In this document: positions 1-8,218 of the stretch, piece after piece
Layout: each line of letters opens with the position of its first letter
How positions within the stretch are numbered: position 1 is the stretch's first letter
Assembly (NCBI RefSeq): GCF_001428025.1
Contig: NZ_LMSC01000005.1
Location: 249,313 to 313,312, forward strand
Reading direction: 5' to 3'
Origin: Phycicoccus sp. Soil748
GTDB taxonomy: Bacteria; Actinomycetota; Actinomycetes; Actinomycetales; Dermatophilaceae
DNA length: 64,000 bases
Position numbers and translations under genes: made by a program
Notes under the pieces: model-generated
What the model saw: the letters and a program-made list of their open reading frames with translations, nothing else
Told to the model about the DNA's origin: nothing
The model's database searches: none

Positions 1-663
1 GTGGAGCGGCAGGGCGACGGTGTCGTCGTCCGGCTCGAGGACGGCCGCGAGGTCACCGGCACGCACGCGCTGCTCGCCGTGGGCTCGATACCGCAGACCG
101 GCGGGGTCGGACTCGAGGAGGTCGGCGTCGCGCTGCGCGAGTCCGGCCACGTCACCGTCGACCGGGTCTCGCGCACGTCCGTGCGCGGGGTGTACGCCGC
201 CGGCGACTGCACGGGGGTCCTGCCCCTGGCGTCCGTGGCCGCGATGCAGGGCCGGATCGCGATGGCCCACGCGCTCGGCGACGCGGTCGCGCCGCTCAAC
301 CTGCGCGCGGTCTCCGCCAACATCTTCACCGACCCCGAGATCGCCACGGTCGGCTTCTCGCAGAAGGACGTCGACGAGGGCACCATCGACGCGACGTCCG
401 TGATGCTGCCGCTGGCCACCAACCCGCGCGCCAAGATGCAGGGCATCACCGACGGCTTCGTGAAGCTGTTCGCCCGCAAGGGGGTCGGGACCGTCGTCGG
501 TGGAGTCATCGTGGCTCCCCGGGCCTCCGAGCTGATCTACCCCGTCACCCTCGCCGTCCAGCACGGCCTCACCGTCGACCAGCTGGCCGGCACCTTCACC
601 GTGTACCCGTCGCTCAGCGGCTCGGTCGCCGAGGCGGCCCGTCAGCTCCACCCCACCGACTGA
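1..663 (+). CDS. NAD(P)H-quinone dehydrogenase / flavoprotein disulfide reductase family, C-terminal part
   Basis: The window opens inside this gene, so the GTG at base 1 is probably internal. The visible 220 residues hold the end of the NAD domain, the FAD-binding motif GVYAAGDCTG (about residues 63-72) and a full dimerisation domain (FTDPEIATVGFS, YPSLSGSV). This is the pyridine nucleotide-disulfide oxidoreductase fold. The dimerisation domain lacks the HAHPT-type His-Glu pair of lipoamide dehydrogenases and reads FTVYPSLSGS, which matches actinobacterial LpdA-like quinone dehydrogenases better than true Lpd. The redox-active cysteines, if any, would lie upstream of the window. The family assignment is strong; the exact substrate is inferred. 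Confidence 0.85.
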   Translation: MERQGDGVVVRLEDGREVTGTHALLAVGSIPQTGGVGLEEVGVALRESGHVTVDRVSRTSVRGVYAAGDCTGVLPLASVAAMQGRIAMAHALGDAVAPLNLRAVSANIFTDPEIATVGFSQKDVDEGTIDATSVMLPLATNPRAKMQGITDGFVKLFARKGVGTVVGGVIVAPRASELIYPVTLAVQHGLTVDQLAGTFTVYPSLSGSVAEAARQLHPTD

Positions 664-765
664 GGCGGCCCCGCCCGGGGTGCCGGGGCCGCGCGTGGTC
701 GGTAGCGTGCTGGAGCGGCACGTTCCCCCGTGCCGCCCGACGACACCGACCCGAGAGGCAGTGCC

Positions 766-1596
766 ATGGCCGGCGGATGGATGGACAAGTTCAAGGACTA
801 CGTCAAGGGCAACCCCGAGCAGGCGGGGTCTGCCATCGAGAAGGTCGAGGACCTCATCGACCAGCGCACGGGCGGGAAGTACGCCGACAAGGTCGACCAG
901 GGGGGCGACGTGCTGCGCGACAAGCTGGGCCTCCCGCCGCAGGCCGACCAGCCCGCGGACCAGCCGGGTGCCCAGCCCGGTACGCCGCCCGCTACGCCTG
1001 CCGGTCCTGGACCGGTCGAGCAGTCGGGTCAGGCGCCCTCGGTGGACGGCCCGGCAGGGTCGCCCGCCGAGCACGAGCCCACCTCGACGCCGACGGGCCA
1101 GGTCTCCGAGGAACAGGTGATGCCGGCGCCACCCACGCCCGACACCGTGCCGGAGCCCGGCCCCTCACCGGTGCCCGAGCCGGGGCCGTCGCCCATCCCT
1201 GAGCCCGGTCCGGCGCCCGTCCCCGAGCCGAGCCCGTCCCCGATCCCCGAGCCCGGGCCGGAGCCGGCGCCGTCACCGGACGGACCGACCTCCAGCGGCG
1301 ACCGGGACGCCGGCAGCACCCAGCCGGTGCAGGGGTCCGTACCGGTCCCGGAGCCGGACACCAACGACCCGCAGGAGCCGGGGTCGCTCGAGGAGGGGGC
1401 GCTCGTCCAAGGCGACGCCGACCGGGTGGGCCAGCCCGGGGGCCCGATGGACCCTGCGGGGGTCGAGCCGACCCAGCCGTCGCAGCACCGGGACGGGCTG
1501 CCCCAGGGTGGCACGACGCAGCAGGGCGAGCCGCAGACCGGCGACGCGGTGCCCGGTGGCAAGCAGCCTGACGACGGCGGTCCCGGCCGGGGCTGA
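766..1596 (+). CDS. MT0933/Rv0909-type antitoxin-like protein with long Pro-rich tail
   Basis: The first about 55 residues (MDKFKDYVKGNPEQ, IEKVEDLIDQRTGGKYADKV) match the small actinobacterial family annotated as Rv0909/MT0933-like antitoxin. The ATG at 766 follows the purine stretch CCGAGAGG. The remaining about 220 residues are low-complexity, rich in Pro, Gly, Glu and Gln, with five exact-length 8-residue PEPGPSP units. Family members are often only 60-100 residues, so the tail is an extension. No toxin gene (Rv0910-like) is adjacent, and the antitoxin name rests on family annotation only. A role as a small cytosolic or envelope-associated disordered protein is equally possible. The gene converges on the carboxylase alpha gene across a strong hairpin. 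Confidence 0.7.
   Translation: MAGGWMDKFKDYVKGNPEQAGSAIEKVEDLIDQRTGGKYADKVDQGGDVLRDKLGLPPQADQPADQPGAQPGTPPATPAGPGPVEQSGQAPSVDGPAGSPAEHEPTSTPTGQVSEEQVMPAPPTPDTVPEPGPSPVPEPGPSPIPEPGPAPVPEPSPSPIPEPGPEPAPSPDGPTSSGDRDAGSTQPVQGSVPVPEPDTNDPQEPGSLEEGALVQGDADRVGQPGGPMDPAGVEPTQPSQHRDGLPQGGTTQQGEPQTGDAVPGGKQPDDGGPGRG
1150..1269 (+). repeat. five in-frame 24-bp units encoding PEPGPSP[VI]-like octapeptides
   Basis: Five consecutive 24-bp units (1150, 1174, 1198, 1222, 1246) encode PEPGPSPV, PEPGPSPI, PEPGPAPV, PEPSPSPI and PEPGPEPA. The period is exact but codons vary between units, so the repeat is old or under protein-level selection. Confidence 0.9.
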
Positions 1597-1648
1597 CCGA
1601 CCGGTGCGCCCCGTACCCGCACGACGAAGGCACGACGAAGGCTGCACG

Positions 1649-1684
1649 ACGAAGGCCCGGTCCCCTCGGGGGCCGGGCCTTCGT
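1649..1684. terminator. bidirectional terminator-like hairpin
   Basis: A perfect 12-bp stem (ACGAAGGCCCGG at 1649-1660 with CCGGGCCTTCGT at 1673-1684) closes a 12-nt loop that can itself pair further. It sits between the convergent ends of the gene at 766 and the carboxylase alpha gene. Three copies of GCACGACGAAG precede it. There is no T tract, as is usual in high-GC actinobacteria. Confidence 0.65.
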
Positions 1685-1710
1685 GCTGCGTGCGGGTGGG
1701 GTCGCCCGGG

Positions 1711-3516
1711 TCAGTCCTTGATCTCGGCGATGACGGCGCCGTTGGTGACCGTCTGGCCGACCTCGGCGGTGAGCCCGGTGACGGTGCCGGCCTTGTGGGC
1801 ATTGATGGGCTGCTCCATCTTCATCGCCTCGAGCACGACGACCAGCTCGCCCTGGGCGACCTGCTGGCCCTCCTCGACGGCGATCTTGACGATGGTGCCC
1901 TGCATGGGCGCGGTGAGGGAGTCGCCGGACGCCGCGGCGCCGGCCTTGGAGCCGCCCGAACGGCGCGGAGCCTTCTTCTTCGCCGCCGCACCGCCACCGC
2001 CGAGGGAGAGCCCGCCGGGCAGGACGACCTCGAGGCGCTTGCCGCCCACCTCGACGACGACGCTCTGCCGCTCCCCGGACTCCTCGGGCAGCTCGGGAGC
2101 CGTGCCCGACCACGCGGGGATCTGGTTGTCGAACTCGGTCTCGATCCAGCGGGTGTGCACGGTGAACGGCTTGTCGCCCTTGGGGGCGAAGGCGGGGTCG
2201 GCCACGACAGCACGGTGGAACGGCAGGACCGTGGGCATGCCCTCGACGACGAACTCGGCCAGCGCGCGGCGCGAGCGCTGGAGCGCCTGGTGGCGGTCGC
2301 GGCCGGTGATGACGAGCTTGGCGAGCATCGAGTCGAACGCGCCGCCGATGACGTCGCCCTCGACGACACCGGAGTCGAGCCGGACGCCGGGGCCCGACGG
2401 CGGCTGGAACGAGGCGACGACACCGGGAGCGGGCAGGAAGTTGCGGCCGGCGTCCTCGCCGTTGATGCGGAACTCGATCGAGTGGCCGACGGGGGCGGGG
2501 TCGTCGTAGCCGAGGGCCTCACCGTTCGCGATGCGGAACTGCTCGCGCACCAGGTCGATGCCGGTGACCTCCTCGGAGACGCAGTGCTCGACCTGCAGGC
2601 GGGTGTTGACCTCGAGGAAGGAGATCCGCCCGTCCTGGGCGACGAGGAACTCGCACGTCCCGGCGCCGGTGTAGCCGGCCTCCGAGAGGATCGCCTTCGA
2701 CGCGCGGACGAGCTCGGCGTTCTGCTCGTCCGACAGGAACGGCGCGGGCGCCTCCTCGACGAGCTTCTGGTGGCGGCGCTGCAGCGAGCAGTCACGGGTG
2801 GAGACGACGACGACGTTGCCGTGCTGGTCCGCCAGGCACTGGGTCTCGACGTGGCGCGGGCGGTCGAGGTACTGCTCGACGAAGCACTCACCGCGACCGA
2901 AGGCGGCGACCGCCTCGCGCGTCGCGGACTCGAACAGCTCGGGGATCTCCTCGATCGTGCGGGCCACCTTGAGGCCGCGACCGCCGCCGCCGTATGCCGC
3001 CTTGATGGCGACGGGGAGGCCGTGCTCCTTCGCGAACGCGACCACCTCGTCGGCGCCCTCGACGGGGTCGGGCGTGCCGGCCACCAGGGGGGCGTTGGCC
3101 CGCGACGCGATGTGGCGCGCCTTGACCTTGTCGCCCAGGGAGTCGATGGCCTCGGGGGAGGGGCCGATCCAGGTCAGCCCGGCGTCGATGACGGCCTGGG
3201 CGAAGGAGGCGTTCTCGGCGAGGAACCCGTAGCCGGGGTGCACGGCGTCGGCGCCGGACTTGCGTGCCACCTCGATGAGCTTCTCCTGCACGAGGTAGGA
3301 GTCGCCCGGGGTGGTGCCGCCGAGCGCCCAGGCCTCGTCCGCCACCCGCACGTGCAACGCGTCGCGGTCCGGATCGGCATACACGGCAACCGAACCGAGG
3401 CCGCTGTCGGCGCACGCCCGCGCGATGCGCACGGCGATCTCGCCGCGGTTGGCGATGAGGACCTTCGTGATGGGGCGGGGGCTCGGCTTCGTCGTCGAGT
3501 CGGGAGAGGGCACCAT
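1711..3516 (-). CDS. accA3: acyl-CoA carboxylase alpha subunit (biotin carboxylase + BCCP)
   Basis: This 601-residue protein carboxylates its own biotin using ATP and bicarbonate, then hands CO2 to a beta subunit to make malonyl- or methylmalonyl-CoA. The N-terminus has the biotin carboxylase start [14 protein letters not shown], an ATP-grasp Gly-rich loop ([11 protein letters not shown]) and the [10 protein letters not shown] active-site segment. A basic, Ala-rich linker follows, then a biotinyl domain with EAMKMEQP, the biotinylated Lys being about residue 566. A longer reading frame exists upstream, but the ATG at 3516 lies 7 bp after a TAGGCT hexamer and directly precedes the expected N-terminus. 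Likely beta partners in the window are the proteins at 18.0 kb and 11.0 kb. Biotin ligase is at 19.7 kb. Confidence 0.95.
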   Translation of the reverse strand: MVPSPDSTTKPSPRPITKVLIANRGEIAVRIARACADSGLGSVAVYADPDRDALHVRVADEAWALGGTTPGDSYLVQEKLIEVARKSGADAVHPGYGFLAENASFAQAVIDAGLTWIGPSPEAIDSLGDKVKARHIASRANAPLVAGTPDPVEGADEVVAFAKEHGLPVAIKAAYGGGGRGLKVARTIEEIPELFESATREAVAAFGRGECFVEQYLDRPRHVETQCLADQHGNVVVVSTRDCSLQRRHQKLVEEAPAPFLSDEQNAELVRASKAILSEAGYTGAGTCEFLVAQDGRISFLEVNTRLQVEHCVSEEVTGIDLVREQFRIANGEALGYDDPAPVGHSIEFRINGEDAGRNFLPAPGVVASFQPPSGPGVRLDSGVVEGDVIGGAFDSMLAKLVITGRDRHQALQRSRRALAEFVVEGMPTVLPFHRAVVADPAFAPKGDKPFTVHTRWIETEFDNQIPAWSGTAPELPEESGERQSVVVEVGGKRLEVVLPGGLSLGGGGAAAKKKAPRRSGGSKAGAAASGDSLTAPMQGTIVKIAVEEGQQVAQGELVVVLEAMKMEQPINAHKAGTVTGLTAEVGQTVTNGAVIAEIKD

Positions 3517-3523
3517 GCGGCGG

Positions 3524-3529
3524 AGCCTA
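3524..3529 (-). promoter_or_regulatory. -10 element, leaderless promoter of carboxylase alpha gene
   Basis: TAGGCT on the minus strand lies 7 bp upstream of the ATG at 3516, so transcription would start at or next to the start codon. It has the same sequence and spacing as the element in front of the carboxylase beta gene. Confidence 0.6.
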
Positions 3530-3598
3530 GCCCGTTTCCCCGACGGCACCCCCACCTGCCGGGTGTGGCCTCGGCGACACCCCGCAGCAGGCGGGCCC

Positions 3599-3604
3599 TA
3601 GGGT
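3599..3604 (+). promoter_or_regulatory. -10 element, leaderless promoter of kynA
   Basis: TAGGGT ends 7 bp before the ATG at 3612. This spacing favours 3612 over the in-frame GTG at 3603, which would overlap the hexamer. Confidence 0.6.
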
Positions 3605-3611
3605 GAGCGGC

Positions 3612-4514
3612 ATGAGCACGGAGGAGCACGCCAGCGGGACCCCGGACGAGCTGACCGGCAGCGCCGTGGACGACGGCAGGTCGATCAGGCAGATCGAGGA
3701 GGGGGTCCAGCGCGACTTCTCCCAGTCGATGTCCTACGGCTCCTACCTCGGCCTCGACCAGCTGCTGGCGTCGCAGCACCCGCGTAGCGAGCCGCCCCAG
3801 CACGACGAGCTGCTGTTCATCATCCAGCACCAGACGTCCGAGCTCTGGCTCAAGCTGATGCTGCACGAGCTGCGCTCGGCGCGGGCGCTGCTCGCGACCG
3901 ATGACCTCGCCCCTGCGCTCAAGCGGATCGCGCGCGTCAAGCACATCCAGCAGACCCTCACCGGCCAGTGGTCGGTGCTCGCGACGCTGACCCCGAGCGA
4001 GTACGCCGAGATCCGCCCCTTCCTCGCCACGAGCTCGGGCTTCCAGTCCTGGCAGTACCGCGCCGTGGAGTTCCTGCTCGGCAACAAGAACGCCGACATG
4101 GTGCGGGTGTTCGACCACGACGAGACGGCCCGGGCGATGCTGGCCGAGCTGCTCGACGAGCCGAGCCTCTACGACGAGTTCCTGCGCTACCTGTCCCGCC
4201 ACGGGTACGCCGTCCCCGCCGAGCTGCTCGACCGCGACTTCAGCCAGCCCTACCGGCTCGACGAGCGACTGGTCGACACGTTCGCGGCGGTCTACGCCTC
4301 GCCGTCGGAGCACTGGGGCGTCTACGAGACCTGCGAGGAGCTCGTCGACGTGGAGGACAACTTCCAGCAGTGGCGGTTCCGCCACCTGCAGGTGGTCACA
4401 CGCACGATCGGGCACAAGAAGGGCACGGGGGGCAGCTCGGGTGTGGACTTCCTACGCCGGGCGCTGGACCTGACCTTCTTCCCCGAGCTGTACGCCGTCC
4501 GCACCCGCGTCTGA
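3612..4514 (+). CDS. kynA: tryptophan 2,3-dioxygenase
   Basis: This 300-residue heme enzyme opens L-tryptophan to N-formylkynurenine, the first step of the kynurenine pathway. The family motifs are present: YGSYLGLDQLL, the helix FIIQHQTSELWLKLMLHEL, FQSWQYRAVEFLLGNKN, and the C-terminal FRHLQVVTRTIGHKKGTGG, which contains the axial heme His. Length and order match bacterial TDOs. No kynureninase or formamidase gene is adjacent, so any downstream enzymes lie elsewhere. The gene is transcribed away from the carboxylase alpha gene and converges on the G6PD-like gene. The start is set by the -10 spacing; the GTG at 3603 would add three residues. Confidence 0.95.
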   Translation: MSTEEHASGTPDELTGSAVDDGRSIRQIEEGVQRDFSQSMSYGSYLGLDQLLASQHPRSEPPQHDELLFIIQHQTSELWLKLMLHELRSARALLATDDLAPALKRIARVKHIQQTLTGQWSVLATLTPSEYAEIRPFLATSSGFQSWQYRAVEFLLGNKNADMVRVFDHDETARAMLAELLDEPSLYDEFLRYLSRHGYAVPAELLDRDFSQPYRLDERLVDTFAAVYASPSEHWGVYETCEELVDVEDNFQQWRFRHLQVVTRTIGHKKGTGGSSGVDFLRRALDLTFFPELYAVRTRV

Positions 4515-4554
4515 CGGCTGAGTTCTGGGCCGGGTCGGGAGGTCCGGTGCCGGG

Positions 4555-5940
4555 TCAGTCCCGGTCGGGGAGCCAGCCGTCCGGGCCGGTGGACCCGGCG
4601 GCGTACTCCTCGAGCGGGACGTTGCCCTTCTCCCAGGCCTCGATGACCGGCGCCATCACCCGCCAGCACTCCTCGGCCGCGTCACCCCGCACCGTGAGCA
4701 GCTGGCTGCCGTCGAGGACCTGGGCGAGCACCTCGCCGTAGGCCTGCATCCGGGGCGCCGCGAGCGTGGCCGTCAGGGTCTTCTGCTCCAGGTCGAGCGG
4801 GTCGCCCTCGGCGTTCATCGTCAGCGTGAGCGACACGGCACCCGGCTTGAGGTCGATGGTGAGGCGGTCGCTGCCGGAGCTGCCGGCGAACCCGGTGGGC
4901 AGGTGGGGCACGTCCCGAAGGTGGGCCACGACGTGCTTGCGCGGCGCCCCCAGGGCCTTGCCGCTGCGCAGCACGAACGGCACGCCGGCCCACCGGTTGT
5001 TGCGCACCTCGAGGGTCACCTGGGCGAGCGTCTCGGTGCCACGCCCGGGGTCGACACCCTCTTCTCCGACGTAGTCCGGCACCGTGCGCTGTCCGATCGT
5101 GCCCGCGGTGTACCGGGCGCGGCGTGAGGACCGCTTCGGGGAGCCGCCCCAGACCCGGGTGGCGCGCAGGACCTGGACCTTCTGGTCGCGCAGCTCCTGG
5201 GCGTCGAGGGTGGCGATCGACTCCATCGCGAACAGCGACATGATCTGCAGCAGGTGGCTCTGCAGCATGTCCTTGAGAGCACCCGCGCCGTCGTAGTAGC
5301 CGGCCCGGCCCTCCAGCGCCAGGTCCTCGTCGTAGACGATCTCGACCCGCTCGATGTGCTCGGCGTTCCAGATCGGCGCCAGCACGCGGTTGGCGAAGCG
5401 CAGCCCCACGAGGTTGAACACCGTCCCGACGCCGAGGAAGTGGTCGATCCGGAAGATGTCCTCCTCGCCGACGATCCGGTGCAGCAGCGCGTTGAGGTCG
5501 GCGGCGCTGGCGCGGTCGGTGCCGAACGGCTTCTCCAGGGCCAGGCGGGTGGTCTCCGGCAGGTCGAGGTGCTGCAGCAGCTCGCACACCTTGACCGTCA
5601 CCTGGGGCGGCAGCGCGAAGAAGATCACCAGGGGGCCGTCACCGCAGTGGGTCACGAGGGCCTGCAGCGCGTCCTGGTCGAGGAGGTCGGTCTTGCGGTA
5701 CTCCGCGTGCCGGGTGACCTCGCGCGTCACCGCCGCGGGCGCCTCGACGGTGGAGAACGATTCCTCGATCCGGGCCTGCCACTGGTCGGCGGAGAGGTCG
5801 ACCCGGTCGGCGCCGACGACGCGGACCCGGCGTTCGCGCTCGACGGCGAGCAGGCTCGCGAGCCCGGGCAGCAGCAGCCGGTGGGTCAGGTCACCTCCTG
5901 CGCCGAGGATGAGCAACGTCGTCCCGGGTGCGGTGGCCAT
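4555..5940 (-). CDS. glucose-6-phosphate dehydrogenase-like protein with altered substrate-binding motif
   Basis: The 461-residue protein covers the whole G6PD family: an N-terminal Rossmann start (LLILGAGGDLTHR), the EKPFGTD motif, the catalytic segment RIDHF, a conserved QSHLLQ (the catalytic-base His of the family) and the LRSGKALG segment. Two lysines are missing. The family DHYLGK reads DHFLGV, and the RKL after the Gly-rich loop reads RLL. In the Leuconostoc enzyme both lysines (K182 and K21) contact glucose 6-phosphate. The Asp-His pair for hydride transfer is kept, so the protein is probably an active dehydrogenase with a changed substrate or affinity. It is divergent from the PfkB kinase gene, which could act on a related sugar (inference). 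Confidence 0.8.
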   Translation of the reverse strand: MATAPGTTLLILGAGGDLTHRLLLPGLASLLAVERERRVRVVGADRVDLSADQWQARIEESFSTVEAPAAVTREVTRHAEYRKTDLLDQDALQALVTHCGDGPLVIFFALPPQVTVKVCELLQHLDLPETTRLALEKPFGTDRASAADLNALLHRIVGEEDIFRIDHFLGVGTVFNLVGLRFANRVLAPIWNAEHIERVEIVYDEDLALEGRAGYYDGAGALKDMLQSHLLQIMSLFAMESIATLDAQELRDQKVQVLRATRVWGGSPKRSSRRARYTAGTIGQRTVPDYVGEEGVDPGRGTETLAQVTLEVRNNRWAGVPFVLRSGKALGAPRKHVVAHLRDVPHLPTGFAGSSGSDRLTIDLKPGAVSLTLTMNAEGDPLDLEQKTLTATLAAPRMQAYGEVLAQVLDGSQLLTVRGDAAEECWRVMAPVIEAWEKGNVPLEEYAAGSTGPDGWLPDRD

Positions 5941-6042
5941 GCTCCCCACCTTGCCACCGGCTGCCTGAGCGCGCCGGTCGTGGGGCGCCGGTCGTATGGC
6001 GAGGGCGGCAGCGGAACGGTCGACGCGGCATACTCCCTCGGC

Positions 6043-6996
6043 ATGGCCACCCAGGACGGGCAGCCGCGACGGCCGCGGCTCATCCACAGCGCCCAGGCGC
6101 TCGTCGACGAGGTCGTCGAGGTCGCGGCGCTGCCGGAGCGCGGCGGCAACGCGGTGGCAACGTCCTACAGCCGGTATGCCGGGGGAGCGGTCAACATCCT
6201 CGTGGCCGCAGCGCGCTCGGGCGCGGAGTGCGTGCACGCCGGGGCGGTCGGTACCGGCTCCAACGGCGACCTCGTGCGGGCGGCGCTCGCCGCGGACAGG
6301 GTCGCGATCAGCAGCCCCGCGGTCGAGGGCATCGACACGGGCATCTGCGTCGTCATGGTCGAGCCGTCGGCCGAGCGCACGTTCGTCACGACCCAGGGTG
6401 CCGAGCGCCACGTCACGGTCGAGAGCCTGCAGACCTCCTCGCCGCAGGTGGGCGACCTGGTCTGCGTGAGCGGGTTCTCACTCGTCGGGCGCACGCGGGA
6501 CCCGTTGCTGGAGTGGGTGTCCGGGCTCGCCGAGGGCGTCGTCGTGGTGCTCGACCCGGGTGACGCGTTCGGTGGCCTCGAGGCCACGCTGCAGGACCGG
6601 GTGCTGGCCCGGACCACGGTCTGGACGAGCAACGCCGACGAGGCGCTGACGCTGACCGGGGTGCGCGTGGAGGACGACTCGGCCGCGGCGGTCGCTGCCC
6701 GGCTCCCCGCCGGGGCGGTGGCGGTCGTCCGCGACGGGGCGAAGGGGTGCCACGTCCACGAGGGCGGCCGCACGCAGTACCTGCCCGGCCACCCGCAGGA
6801 GGCGGTGGACACCAACGGCGCCGGCGACACCCACACCGGGGTGCTGCTCGCCGAGCGGGCCCGTGGCGCCGACTGGCTCACCGCAGCCCGGCGTGCCAAC
6901 GCCGCCGGGGCCATCAAGGTGACACGCCGTGGACCGGCCACCGCGCCGACCTCGGCAGAGATCGACGCGTTCCTGGCAGCTCTCGCGAACGGCTAG
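6043..6996 (+). CDS. PfkB-family carbohydrate/nucleoside kinase
   Basis: The 317-residue protein has the ribokinase fold signatures: YAGGAVNILVAAARSG near residue 45 for sugar binding and the C-terminal DTNGAGDTHTG with the catalytic Asp and anion hole. It transfers phosphate from ATP to a sugar hydroxyl; the substrate cannot be read from sequence. The ATG at 6043 lies 8 bp after CATACT, suggesting a leaderless mRNA. The gene diverges from the G6PD-like gene over about 100 bp and converges on the SDR gene with overlapping stop codons (tag at 6994-6996, antisense stop at 6993-6995). Adenosine kinase or ribokinase-like roles are possible. Confidence 0.85.
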   Translation: MATQDGQPRRPRLIHSAQALVDEVVEVAALPERGGNAVATSYSRYAGGAVNILVAAARSGAECVHAGAVGTGSNGDLVRAALAADRVAISSPAVEGIDTGICVVMVEPSAERTFVTTQGAERHVTVESLQTSSPQVGDLVCVSGFSLVGRTRDPLLEWVSGLAEGVVVVLDPGDAFGGLEATLQDRVLARTTVWTSNADEALTLTGVRVEDDSAAAVAARLPAGAVAVVRDGAKGCHVHEGGRTQYLPGHPQEAVDTNGAGDTHTGVLLAERARGADWLTAARRANAAGAIKVTRRGPATAPTSAEIDAFLAALANG

Positions 6997-8012
6997 AGCG
7001 CGCGGGGGCGGTAGGCCTCGAGGAGCCGGTCGTACATCGCGTCGAGGTCGCGGTCGACCCGCTGGCGGCTCTTGTCGGCGAGGTGCCAGGCGACCAGTTC
7101 GGCCGCCCCGCGACGGAACGGCACCAGCGCGCGCCAGCCCGGGGCGAGCGTGCGGAGCTTGGTGTTGTCGAACACCATGGAGTTGGACTTGTCGCCGACC
7201 AGGGAGGCGCCGATCTCCTTGTCCTGCGCGGCGATCGCGTCCGAGGCCACGTGCACGATCCGGGCCTCCACGCCTGCTGCCGCGGCAACCTCCTGGTGGA
7301 TCTGGTCCCAGGTCAGCGCCTCGTCGGAGGTGATGTGGAAGGCCTCGCCGATCGCCTGGGGGCGGTCGAGCAGGCGCACGAACGCCCGGGCGAAGTCCTC
7401 GTGGTGCGTCAGGGTCCACCACGAGGTGCCGTCGCCGGGGACGACGACCTCGCGACCCTCGAGCATCCGCTGCACCACGGTCCAGCCGCCGGTGAACGGC
7501 AGCAGGGTGTGGTCGTAGGTGTGCGACGGGCGGACGATCGTCATCGGCAGGCCGTGGTCGCGGTAGCGCGAGACCAGCAGGTCCTCGCAGGCGATCTTGT
7601 CCCGGGAGTACTGCCAGAACGGGTTGCGCAGCGGCGTCGACTCGGTGACGGGTCCGTGGGCGGGCGGGGTCTGGTATGCCGAGGCGGAGCTGATGAAGAC
7701 GTACTGGCCGAACCGTCCCTCGAGCAGGTCGAGGTTCGTCGTCAGCTGGTCGGGGGTGAAGGTCAGGAAGTCGACGACCACGTCGAACGCGCGCCCTGCG
7801 AGGACGCCACGCACAGCGTCGAGGTCGCGGACGTCGGCGGTGACGACCTCGGCGCCGGCGGCCGGCTCGTGGGTGCTGCTCGTGCCCCGGTTGAGCAGGG
7901 TGACCGCGAACCCCTCGGCCACGGCCGCGCGGGCGCACGCGGTGCTGATGACGCCCGTCCCGCCGATGAACAGGACGCTGCGGGCGGAGCCGGTGCCGCG
8001 GGTGGGAGCCAT
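6993..8012 (-). CDS. NAD-dependent epimerase/dehydratase-like SDR protein
   Basis: This 339-residue extended SDR has the nucleotide-binding motif VLFIGGTGVIS at the N-terminus, an active-site tyrosine and lysine in YSRDKIACE (about residue 155), an SSAS serine segment before it and IVRPSHTYD after it. The pattern resembles the CSP41/isoflavone-reductase-like atypical SDRs more than classical GalE. The substrate is unknown. A TAGGGT hexamer ends 6 bp before the ATG at 8012. The last codons overlap the convergent PfkB stop codon. Confidence 0.8.
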   Translation of the reverse strand: MAPTRGTGSARSVLFIGGTGVISTACARAAVAEGFAVTLLNRGTSSTHEPAAGAEVVTADVRDLDAVRGVLAGRAFDVVVDFLTFTPDQLTTNLDLLEGRFGQYVFISSASAYQTPPAHGPVTESTPLRNPFWQYSRDKIACEDLLVSRYRDHGLPMTIVRPSHTYDHTLLPFTGGWTVVQRMLEGREVVVPGDGTSWWTLTHHEDFARAFVRLLDRPQAIGEAFHITSDEALTWDQIHQEVAAAAGVEARIVHVASDAIAAQDKEIGASLVGDKSNSMVFDNTKLRTLAPGWRALVPFRRGAAELVAWHLADKSRQRVDRDLDAMYDRLLEAYRPRAL

Positions 8013-8018
8013 CCCCCA

Positions 8019-8024
8019 ACCCTA
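8019..8024 (-). promoter_or_regulatory. -10 element, leaderless promoter of SDR gene
   Basis: TAGGGT on the minus strand, 6 bp before the ATG at 8012. Confidence 0.55.
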
Positions 8025-8062
8025 GGCCGGGCCTCCTCGCGGCACCTCCGGCGTCGTCCCCA

Positions 8063-8121
8063 GGGGTGGGAAGTGGCGGCTTGCCGCGAGCGTGAGGCAG
8101 CCGTTTCCCACCCTTCGCGAG
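8063..8121. repeat. inverted repeat (hairpin A) upstream of DUF559-type gene
   Basis: GGGTGGGAA (from 8064) pairs with TTCCCACCC (to 8113) around an imperfectly pairing interior that includes GGCGGCTTGCC and GGCAGCC. The right arm continues into TTCGCGAG. Its reverse complement reads GCGAAGGGTGGGAAACGGCT, which is nearly the same as the arms of hairpin B at 9131-9191. Confidence 0.8.
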
Positions 8122-8218
8122 CCGTGCCGCCATCCACACCCGGAGGTGCGCGGGCCGAATACCCACAGGTGCCCCGGCTGGCCTCGTCCGTCCGGTTCGG
8201 TGCGGAGACGCTGCAGAC

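Noticed and set aside
766..1596. Toxin-antitoxin module
   Set aside because: The N-terminus fits an antitoxin-annotated family, but no toxin gene is adjacent and the gene stands alone.
1690..3606. 638-residue open frame antisense to the carboxylase alpha gene
   Set aside because: GC-rich third positions keep the antisense frame open. The product is Asp/Leu/Val-rich low-complexity with no family motif, and the minus-strand gene is certain.
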